Shown: in pieces, positions 1-4,912 of the stretch | Position numbering within the stretch: the stretch's first letter is position 1 | Layout: each line of letters starts with the position of its first letter | DNA from: Archangium sp. | GTDB taxonomy: Bacteria > Myxococcota > Myxococcia > Myxococcales > Myxococcaceae | Direction of reading: 5' to 3' | Assembly: GCA_016793585.1 (NCBI GenBank) | Contig: JAEUJR010000570.1 | Span: forward strand, 1-17,683 | DNA length: 17,683 nt | Notes under the pieces: model-generated | Told to the model about the DNA's origin: nothing | Database searches by the model: none | What the model saw: only the letters and a program-made list of their open reading frames with translations | Program-made: the position numbers and the translations under genes

Positions 1-375
1 ACATCGGTAGCCGTCGGGCGCGCTGGTGGGGAGCAGGGTGGTGCCCCTGGCGATCTCCCCCAGCCACTCGGGCCTCGCCTCGACGCGCGCGGGAACGCAG
101 CTGCGCGTCCACTTCTCGAGGTCGTCCTTGTCGACCGAGACGATCGCGCGAATGTCGCTGTCGTCGGGGCCGGCGAGCAGCCCGCCCGAGTTGTCATGGA
201 AGACGACATGAAAGGCGGCGTCTTTCGCGGGCGAGGCGCAGAGTGCGTACGCGCAGAGGAACGTGGCGCGCTCCTTCGCCGTCTTCAGTGACGTGCTGCG
301 CGTGTCGGTCGAGCGCGACTTCTCGTTGCAGCCGACGAGCACCGAGCACACGACGAAGAGCGCGAGGCGGTTCAT
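1..375 (-). CDS. Small predicted lipoprotein, C-terminus cut by window edge
   Basis: The reading frame is open from the ATG at 375 to the left edge: 125 codons with no stop, so the gene is incomplete. The first 16 residues (MNRLALFVVCSVLVGC) form a typical lipoprotein signal with a lipobox (LVGC, acylated Cys16), so the product should be a lipid-anchored envelope protein. The mature part is Ser/Thr/Lys-rich at first, then has Cys41, Cys46 and another Cys near residue 92, which may form disulfides. I recognise no domain and give no function. Its ATG overlaps the stop codon of the LCCL gene upstream in the ATGA arrangement, so the two are very probably co-transcribed and translationally coupled. 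Expression may therefore follow the ECF sigma block. The frame and signal peptide are seen directly; the envelope role is inferred. Confidence 0.8.
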   Translation of the reverse strand, partial: MNRLALFVVCSVLVGCNEKSRSTDTRSTSLKTAKERATFLCAYALCASPAKDAAFHVVFHDNSGGLLAGPDDSDIRAIVSVDKDDLEKWTRSCVPARVEARPEWLGEIARGTTLLPTSAPDGYRC

Positions 376-1487
376 GGCACCACGAGGAAGCTGCCGGTGT
401 ACGCGCCGAAGCCGTTGCTGATGATGCCGTTGCGGGTCGTCGACGGGTACGCCGAGACGCCGGGGACGATCTCGATGGTGACGGGGCCTCCGCTGCGGGT
501 GATGACGCCCGAGTGCGCGCCCGCGACGCAGATGCGCGAGTCATCGGTGTAGACGGTCGAGCCCCAGATGGTGCCGAGCGCCGCGGTCGGGTTCGAAGGG
601 CACGTGTACTGGTAGCGCACGCCCCACGCGCCACGAAGCGCCTGCGGGTTCTCCTCCCAGTCGATGAGGCCCTGCGACATCACCGGCGTGCCCTGCCAGA
701 GCGTGCCGCCGTCGTAGGGAACCGGCGGCGTCGTCGGCGCGCCGACCACGAGATAGCTGCCGTCGAAGAGGCCGTAGTCGAGGCTCACCGCGCCGCTGCG
801 GTACGAGCCGACGTACGACGAGACACCGGGCAACACCTCGATGAACACCTCGCCGCCCATGACGCGTGACACCTTCCCCGAGTGCATGCCCGCCCAGCAG
901 ATGGGGGAGTCGTCGGTGTAGATCGGCGTTCCCCAGATGCTCTCTTGAACCGCGGTGCCGAGCGCGGGGCACTCGAAGCGATAGATGACGTTGTTGTTCC
1001 CGCGCAGGCCGAGCGAGAAGACGCTGGCGCCGGGACTGATGGGCCCACGATCGATGTACGCGCCGCCGTCGAAGCCCGATGACGAGCCGCCAGCCGATGC
1101 GGAACCTCCAGCCGATGCGGAACCTCCAGCCGTCGCCAAGCCACCAGCCGACGCGGAGCCACCAGCCGATGCGGAACCTCCAGCCGATGCGGAACCTCCA
1201 GCCGATGCGGAACCTCCAGCCGACCCGAAGCCACCAGCTGTCGCGGAACCTCCAGCCGACGCGAAGCCACCAGCTGCCGCGGAACCTCCAGCCGACCCGA
1301 AGCCACCAGCTGTCGCGGAACCTCCAGCCGACACGAAGCCACCAGCCGAAGCGGAGCCGCCAGCCGACGCAGCTCCACCCGCTCGCCCGCCACTCGTGTT
1401 GCCGCCCATCTCGATTCGGGCGCTCCCGCAGGAGCAGGCGAGGGCCACTCCAGCGAGGACGGGGGCGAGGTGAAATGACCGATTCAT
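372..1487 (-). CDS. Lipoprotein with Gly/Ala/Ser repeat linker and two LCCL-like domains
   Basis: The product has 371 residues. I chose the ATG at 1487 over a longer frame start at 1601 because AGGAG lies 5 bases upstream of it and a lipoprotein-type signal follows directly (hydrophobic core, Cys18 and Cys20). Residues 37-135 are a low-complexity linker of six-residue units such as SAGGSA and TAGGFG. Two homologous LCCL-like domains follow, about 165-249 and 286-371. Each carries the pattern IWG-x(2)-x-YTDDS-x-IC, then A-x-HSG, a Gly-Gly turn, PGVS-x-Y and a terminal SYLVV or SFLVV. Cys173/Cys197 and Cys296/Cys320 are the likely domain cysteines. LCCL domains are extracellular disulfide-containing modules whose ligands in bacteria are mostly unknown. 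The likely picture is an outer-membrane-anchored stalk presenting two binding domains. The stop overlaps the next lipoprotein start. Confidence 0.87.
   Translation of the reverse strand: MNRSFHLAPVLAGVALACSCGSARIEMGGNTSGGRAGGAASAGGSASAGGFVSAGGSATAGGFGSAGGSAAAGGFASAGGSATAGGFGSAGGSASAGGSASAGGSASAGGSASAGGLATAGGSASAGGSASAGGSSSGFDGGAYIDRGPISPGASVFSLGLRGNNNVIYRFECPALGTAVQESIWGTPIYTDDSPICWAGMHSGKVSRVMGGEVFIEVLPGVSSYVGSYRSGAVSLDYGLFDGSYLVVGAPTTPPVPYDGGTLWQGTPVMSQGLIDWEENPQALRGAWGVRYQYTCPSNPTAALGTIWGSTVYTDDSRICVAGAHSGVITRSGGPVTIEIVPGVSAYPSTTRNGIISNGFGAYTGSFLVVP
1083..1379 (-). repeat. In-frame 18-bp tandem repeat array coding the Gly/Ala linker
   Basis: There are about 16 tandem units of 18 bp, read on the plus strand as variants of CCAGCCGATGCGGAACCT and coding six-residue SAGGSA-type units on the minus strand. 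Units diverge at a few positions, but some are identical in tandem (around 1156-1215). A higher-order duplication is visible: 1207-1260 and 1279-1332 are identical over 54 bp at a 72-bp (four-unit) offset. All visible units preserve the reading frame, so gain or loss of units would change linker length without breaking the gene. Confidence 0.9.
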
Positions 1488-1492
1488 CGCGA

Positions 1493-1497
1493 CTCCT
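1493..1497 (-). promoter_or_regulatory. Ribosome binding site of the LCCL lipoprotein gene
   Basis: AGGAG on the minus strand lies 5 bases upstream of the ATG at 1487. It decides the start in favour of the 371-residue form that begins with a lipoprotein signal. Confidence 0.75.
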
Positions 1498-1566
1498 GGG
1501 GCCGGCGCACGACGCCGCGGCCAGCGGGAGTCTGCTTCATTCAGCGCGTGCGTTCGAGCGCCGAGG

Positions 1567-1866
1567 TCACTGGGGCAGCGCGTACTTGTCGGCGGCGACA
1601 TACACGCGGAAGTGGTGTTCGCCCTCGGCGGTCATCACCGTCGCCTCGGTGCTGCCCTTCGACAGCGCGACCAACGTCACCTTGCGGCCCTGTCGCTTCA
1701 CCTCGACCAGCGAGGGGTCGTCGACGCGAACCGAGGTGACGTTCGCCGGCATCGCCATCGTCATCGAGTGCCCCACCGGCAGCGACACCTGCTTCCGCGG
1801 GTTCGAGGCGAACGCGACGGTGGAGAGCATCGAGATGAGAAAGAGGACGATGATGGAGCGCTTCAT
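1567..1866 (-). CDS. Stand-alone CpaC-type pilus formation N-terminal domain protein, secreted
   Basis: The product has 99 residues. The frame is open back to 2067, but the ATG at 1866 opens a clear Sec signal peptide (MKRS, then a hydrophobic core, cleavage likely after AFA at about residue 22). The mature part, QVSLPVGHSMTMAMPANVTS onward, with SVRVDDPSLVEVK and a KGSTEATVM turn, fits the short beta-rich domain known as 'pilus formation protein N-terminal region'. That domain begins CpaC/RcpA secretins of Flp/Tad pili and also occurs in other envelope proteins. No BON or secretin domain follows, so this is the domain alone. It should be periplasmic or outer-membrane associated. The gene lies 131 bp downstream of the anti-sigma factor and 79 bp upstream of the LCCL gene, on the same strand. 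The domain call rests on pattern only, and the exact role is unknown. Confidence 0.75.
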   Translation of the reverse strand: MKRSIIVLFLISMLSTVAFASNPRKQVSLPVGHSMTMAMPANVTSVRVDDPSLVEVKRQGRKVTLVALSKGSTEATVMTAEGEHHFRVYVAADKYALPQ

Positions 1867-1922
1867 GCCCCCGCCCACATCATCATCCGTGCCACGGAAA
1901 GACAGGTCTGCTTCCGCCCGCT

Positions 1923-1965
1923 TGGAGCGCGACGCCGGACGACGCGCCTGCGCAGGCGCGCTCCA
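1923..1965. repeat. Strong inverted repeat between anti-sigma gene and exported-protein genes
   Basis: A 9-bp arm, TGGAGCGCG (1923-1931), is matched perfectly by CGCGCTCCA (1957-1965). Within it, 1943-1960 (CGCGCCTGC/GCAGGCGCG) is an 18-bp perfect palindrome that shares the second arm, so two alternative hairpins are possible. No T-tract follows on either strand, so this is not a standard rho-independent terminator. It could attenuate or process the mRNA between the sigma/anti-sigma pair and the genes after it, or be a dispersed intergenic palindrome. Confidence 0.7.
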
Positions 1966-1997
1966 GTGGTGCGTCGATGGTCCATGCCGGGCCGGCT

Positions 1998-2471
1998 TCA
2001 ACGCGACGCGATCACGCTCGCCGGCACGTAGCCGCAATAGAACCCGATGCCCTGGGCCCTCGAGCACAGCTCGGCGCGCTCGGCCGAGAACGCGTTCTCG
2101 GTGACCAGGGCGTCATCGAAGTCATCGGCGCTGGCGACGATGCTCGCGTCGATGCCCGACGACGAGACTGGCGCCCCGAGGATGACGCGGCCCACGCCGA
2201 GAACGACGAAGAGGGTGGCAGCGATGGCGACCAGGGCCCGGTTGAAGGCGCGACGACGAGGCTCGGCGACCGTTCGCTGGGCCACGCCCTTCCACAACGA
2301 CTGCACCTCGTCGCGGGCCGCGCGTTCGCGGAAGAGCCGACGCTCGGCCTCGAGCCAATGCAGCTCATGGCGGCAGCGCGGGCAGGTCTCGGCGTGTTCT
2401 CTGAGCGCCTCGTCGGGGAGTTCTCCCTGAACGGCGGCGTCGAGCAGGTGGGTTTTTCCGCAGCGGCTCAT
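1998..2471 (-). CDS. Zinc-finger anti-sigma factor, single-pass membrane protein
   Basis: The product has 157 residues. The N-terminal cytoplasmic part carries the anti-sigma zinc-finger motif H-x3-C-x2-C (His26, Cys30, Cys33; HAETCPRC), typical of ZAS/zf-HC2 proteins that hold an ECF sigma factor inactive. One hydrophobic segment at about residues 79-99 follows an Arg-rich stretch (PRRRAFNR), which puts the roughly 58-residue C-terminal tail in the periplasm. That tail is acidic and has two cysteines (Cys136, Cys146). The start codon overlaps the stop of the sigma gene in an ATGA junction, with GGGAGG 9 bases upstream. The tight coupling and family logic make the upstream sigma factor its partner. 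The inducing signal cannot be read from sequence. Confidence 0.9.
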   Translation of the reverse strand: MSRCGKTHLLDAAVQGELPDEALREHAETCPRCRHELHWLEAERRLFRERAARDEVQSLWKGVAQRTVAEPRRRAFNRALVAIAATLFVVLGVGRVILGAPVSSSGIDASIVASADDFDDALVTENAFSAERAELCSRAQGIGFYCGYVPASVIASR

Positions 2472-3067
2472 GTGGTCGGCCCTCCCAGATGCGGGAGCAG
2501 AGACGCCCTCAACGACAGGCGTGCTCGGTGAATCTCATTCTTCACCATCGGCAACGTCCAGCCCATGGCGTCGGCGATGTCGTCGTACGACAGGCCGTGA
2601 TCGAGGCGGAGCAGCAGGGCGGCGCGCCGGTGCTCCGAGAGCGAGGCGAGGGCGTCGGTGAGGTGGCCCTCGAGCTCTCGGTCGAGCAGGGTGCGCTCGG
2701 GGTCAGGCGCGGGCAAGACGGCGGCGGGCACGTCATCGTCATCGCCGCTCTCGAGAGGCACGTGCTGCCGAACCCGCCTGACCTCGAAGGCGACGTTGCG
2801 CGCGATGCCGAAGACCCACGGCTTGAAGCGGTCGTGATCGCCCAGCTTCGGGAGCTGAACGTGGGCGCGGGTGAACGTCTCCTGGGTGGCGTCGTCGGCC
2901 GCATCGGCGTCGCGAATGAGATCTCGCAAGAAGCGGCGCACCGAGAGCACGTGGCGCTCGAAGAGGGCTTTGAAGGCCTGTGACTCGCCCTTCTGGGCGC
3001 GGCGAACCAGCGCCTCATCGGGCGTCTCGGGGGTGATGACCTCTTCGCGGCGCAGCAGTCGGAGCAC
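2468..3067 (-). CDS. ECF-type RNA polymerase sigma factor
   Basis: The product has 199 residues, a usual ECF length. Sigma region 2 lies at about 25-95 (ESQAFKALFERHV, then DATQETF in region 2.2 and PWVFGIARNVA), followed by an acidic linker with a DDDD stretch near 109-112. Region 4 lies at about 135-188, with the helix-turn-helix GLSYDDIADAMGW and TLPMVKNEIHRAR. Region 3 is absent, as expected for ECF factors. The only in-frame ATG/GTG at the N-terminus is a GTG at 3067, and I see no Shine-Dalgarno before it, so the start is less certain than the gene. The downstream anti-sigma factor overlaps it by 4 bases. It probably directs RNA polymerase to its own promoter and perhaps to the exported-protein genes that follow. 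It is transcribed divergently from the kdp operon. Confidence 0.93.
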   Translation of the reverse strand: MLRLLRREEVITPETPDEALVRRAQKGESQAFKALFERHVLSVRRFLRDLIRDADAADDATQETFTRAHVQLPKLGDHDRFKPWVFGIARNVAFEVRRVRQHVPLESGDDDDVPAAVLPAPDPERTLLDRELEGHLTDALASLSEHRRAALLLRLDHGLSYDDIADAMGWTLPMVKNEIHRARLSLRASLLPHLGGPTT

Positions 3068-3123
3068 GTGCGACAGACAGATGAGCGGACCCCCGCGCGA
3101 GTTTCAAGGCGCGGCCAAACGCT

Positions 3124-3196
3124 CGATTTTTCGACGATTTTGGCGCCCTGATACCGTCTTGATGCGGGCCTTCCCAGTCTTGACGCCCCCTTGATC
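3124..3196. promoter_or_regulatory. Direct repeats at 11- and 21-bp spacing in the sigma/kdp divergent region
   Basis: Two repeat sets are visible on the plus strand. CGATTTT occurs at 3124-3130 and 3135-3141 (11-bp offset). GTCTTGA occurs at 3156-3162 and 3177-3183 (21-bp offset), with a third CTTGAT at 3190-3195, 11 bp after the CTTGAC at 3179. Spacing near one or two helical turns is how OmpR/PhoB-family regulators such as KdpE bind tandem half-sites, and this is the only upstream region of the kdp operon. TTGACG at 3180-3185 could also serve as a -35 box, but no good -10 sits 17 bp after it. Assigning these repeats to KdpE is inference. Confidence 0.35.
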
Positions 3197-3225
3197 CGTG
3201 ACGCGGCACCTTTGCGGTCGACCAC

Positions 3226-3230
3226 GGAGG
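3226..3230 (+). promoter_or_regulatory. Ribosome binding site of the beta-barrel gene
   Basis: GGAGG lies 5 bases before the ATG at 3236. It supports that start, which begins with a signal peptide, over an in-frame ATG-less extension back to 3191. Confidence 0.8.
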
Positions 3231-3235
3231 TCGTC

Positions 3236-4564
3236 ATGCAAGCGCAGCTCGTCACCCTCACCTTGATGCTGGCAGTCCCCGCCCTCGCCGACCCAGACGG
3301 TGGCGCCCCGTCGCCTTTCGCTCCCGAGAAGGTGGCCTTCGGCTTTGGCGACTTCTCGTGGATGCCGGGCAACCAGGGGCCGACCACGCGGCCGCTCTCG
3401 TACGGGCCGTTCACGGGCGAGCTGCGGGTCGACACCGTGTACCACCACAGCCTCTGGAACCCGGTGGACAACACCATCTCGGGCTCGAGCGAGGTTTTTC
3501 GCAGCGGGGAGTTTCAGGTCACCCAGCTCGGCCTCGGCGGTGATTTCTATTACAAAGGAGCACACGCCAGGCTGATGACTCAGTTTGGAATGTACTCACA
3601 GACGACTCCGAGAAACGACGCGAGCCCCGCCCGCGGGCAGTGGAAGCTCGAAGACGCCTATCGATACATCTCGGAGGCCTACGCTGGTTACCACGTCGAC
3701 GTGCTGCACGGCATCAACGTGCAGGCCGGCATCTTCATGTCGTACGTCGGGCTGTGGAGTTATTACAACTATGACAACTGGACGTATCAGCCGTCGTACG
3801 TCTCGTCGAATACGCCGTGGTTCTTCAACGGCGTGCGAGTTCAGATTTACACATCAGACAAGCTGAAGATCGAGCCCTGGCTGGTGAACGGCTGGCAGGC
3901 CTACGGCAAGTTCAACCAGGCGCCCGGGCTGGGCATGCAGGTGGCATGGCGCCCGACCGAGTGGTTCGCCTTCGTGGGAAACCAGTACTTCGGCACCGAC
4001 ACGCTGGGCAACCCCGATCGCCGTCGGGTGCACACCGACGACAGCGTGATGGTGAAGTACCACGACAATCGTTCGGCGGTGCTCAGTCGCGCGGCCGCGT
4101 CGTTGACGCTCGATCTCGGCTGCGAGTTCGGAGGCGGCGTTTCGTGCGGTGACCAGTACTTCGCCGGGTTCATGGCCTACAACCGGCTCTGGTTCTGGGA
4201 GAACCGCATCGGCCTCACGGTCGGCGGCGGCGCCATCACCAACCCCGGCCGCTATCTCGTGTTGTTGCCGCCGATCAACGGGGCCACCGCGTCATCGGGC
4301 ACCCCGTATTTCACCGCCAATCCAGGAGACCGCTACCAGGCGTGGGACACGCAGGTCTCGGCTGACTTCTCGCCGGTCGAGTTCGTGAAGTTCGTCTTCG
4401 AATACAACCATCGCGCCGCGAGCGTGCCGTACTTCACGGGGCCGGGCGGGGTGACGCCTCCTGGTGGAAATCAGGGTGCTCCCGGCTCGGCGGTCGAGGG
4501 CTGGGCGCCCGACCTGCGCAACACAGAAGACCGGTTCACGGTTTCGCTCGGTATCAAACTGTGA
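3236..4564 (+). CDS. Outer-membrane beta-barrel protein (BBP2/OmpL-like porin), first gene of the kdp operon
   Basis: The product has 442 residues and begins with a Sec signal (MQAQLVTLTLMLAVPALA, cleavage after ALA). The mature chain has no hydrophobic helices. It alternates polar and aromatic residues in short strands, is very rich in Tyr, Trp, Asn and Gly (for example SYVGLWSYYNYDNWTYQPSY and TPWFFNGVRVQIY), and ends in a strand closing with SLGIKL. This is the look of the 'putative beta-barrel porin 2, OmpL-like' family. The product should form an outer-membrane channel. Its stop codon overlaps the next small ORF (GTGA), which leads straight into kdpF, so it belongs to the potassium operon. 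Supplying K+ or other cations to the periplasm is a reasonable inference. The barrel call is firm; the substrate is not shown by the sequence. Confidence 0.82.
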   Translation: MQAQLVTLTLMLAVPALADPDGGAPSPFAPEKVAFGFGDFSWMPGNQGPTTRPLSYGPFTGELRVDTVYHHSLWNPVDNTISGSSEVFRSGEFQVTQLGLGGDFYYKGAHARLMTQFGMYSQTTPRNDASPARGQWKLEDAYRYISEAYAGYHVDVLHGINVQAGIFMSYVGLWSYYNYDNWTYQPSYVSSNTPWFFNGVRVQIYTSDKLKIEPWLVNGWQAYGKFNQAPGLGMQVAWRPTEWFAFVGNQYFGTDTLGNPDRRRVHTDDSVMVKYHDNRSAVLSRAAASLTLDLGCEFGGGVSCGDQYFAGFMAYNRLWFWENRIGLTVGGGAITNPGRYLVLLPPINGATASSGTPYFTANPGDRYQAWDTQVSADFSPVEFVKFVFEYNHRAASVPYFTGPGGVTPPGGNQGAPGSAVEGWAPDLRNTEDRFTVSLGIKL

Positions 4565-4737
4565 GCCAGGTCATGGCGCGCGTGTCTGCTCAACGAGCGG
4601 CGATGTGGGCCGTGCTCGTGATTGGCGTCTTGCCGGGCGTTCATGCCCTGGCCGTCGGAGCGCCGCTTGGTGCGGAGAGCAGCCTGGGGTTGCTCATCGC
4701 GGCGTTCGCCATCGCCCAGTTGCTGCGGAGGTCGTGA
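4561..4737 (+). CDS. Small hydrophobic protein of unknown function between porin and kdpF
   Basis: The product has 58 residues if it starts at the GTG that overlaps the barrel stop codon (GTGA, the same junction style as kdpD/kdpE). ATG starts at 4573 (54 aa) and 4603 (44 aa) are alternatives, and none has a strong Shine-Dalgarno. Two hydrophobic stretches are visible: WAVLVIGVLPGVHALAVGA and SLGLLIAAFAIAQLL. They are followed by a basic end (RRS), consistent with a small membrane protein of one or two passes; the first stretch could also act as a signal sequence. I recognise no family. Its stop shares a base with the next ORF (TGATG), which keeps it inside the translationally coupled chain. 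It could be a leader that passes ribosomes to the next start, or an accessory of the Kdp pump or barrel. Confidence 0.55.
   Translation: MSQVMARVSAQRAAMWAVLVIGVLPGVHALAVGAPLGAESSLGLLIAAFAIAQLLRRS
4727..4731 (+). promoter_or_regulatory. Ribosome binding site of the 28-residue ORF
   Basis: GGAGG lies 5 bases before the ATG at 4737. It is as strong as that of the barrel gene, and it is the main sign that this very short ORF is translated. Confidence 0.7.
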
Positions 4738-4823
4738 TGGAGCTCGTGCTCGTCGTCGGAACGTTGCTGTTCTTCGCGCTCACCTGGGGCCTGGTGGTGC
4801 TCTTCCAGAAGGTGTCGTCATGA
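4737..4823 (+). CDS. 28-residue single-pass membrane microprotein upstream of kdpF
   Basis: The protein is almost entirely one transmembrane helix: MELVLVVGTLLFFALTWGLV, then VLFQKVSS. It begins with TGATG after the previous ORF and overlaps kdpF by 4 bases (ATGA). A strong GGAGG precedes it. It is not KdpF, because the next ORF has the KdpF signature. I have an unverified recollection that short proteins with an FALTWG-type core sit before kdpF in other bacteria. If so, this is a second tiny Kdp-associated subunit. Position and coupling imply synthesis close to KdpF and KdpA. A role in assembling or stabilising the pump, or in contacting KdpD, is inference only. Confidence 0.72.
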   Translation: MELVLVVGTLLFFALTWGLVVLFQKVSS

Positions 4824-4912
4824 GCGCGCTGTTGTGGCTCGGGGGCGCTCTGGCGGCCGGGTTGTTCGTCTACCTGGGCATCGCGCTAATGTTTCCCGAG
4901 AGGCTGTCATGA
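4820..4912 (+). CDS. kdpF: KdpF, small stabilising subunit of the K+-transporting ATPase
   Basis: The product has 30 residues: one transmembrane helix (LLWLGGALAAGLFVYLGIAL) ending in MFPERLS, which matches the KdpF signature of a helix followed by Y-x(3)-AL and a P-E-R end. KdpF is known to stabilise the KdpABC complex in the inner membrane. A GAAGG ribosome site lies 7 bases upstream. The gene overlaps both neighbours by 4 bases (ATGA), directly before kdpA, as expected. At this length annotation pipelines often miss it. Confidence 0.88.
   Translation: MSALLWLGGALAAGLFVYLGIALMFPERLS

Noticed and set aside
1083..1379. CRISPR array
   Set aside because: The 18-bp units are contiguous with no unique spacers, and they are translated in frame inside a gene.
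985..1473. Plus-strand frame coding an ADAEPPADAEPP repeat protein
   Set aside because: It is the complement of the Gly/Ala repeat of the LCCL gene. The minus-strand frame has the ribosome site, signal sequence and real domains.
1079..2104. 341-codon plus-strand frame across the LCCL linker and the CpaC-type gene
   Set aside because: It crosses two well-supported minus-strand genes and their intergenic gap, with no recognisable domain.
3068..3235. c-di-AMP (ydaO-type) or other riboswitch ahead of the kdp operon
   Set aside because: I could not find the conserved riboswitch core or an extended paired structure; only short direct repeats and one small TCGA-TTTT-TCGA inverted repeat are present.
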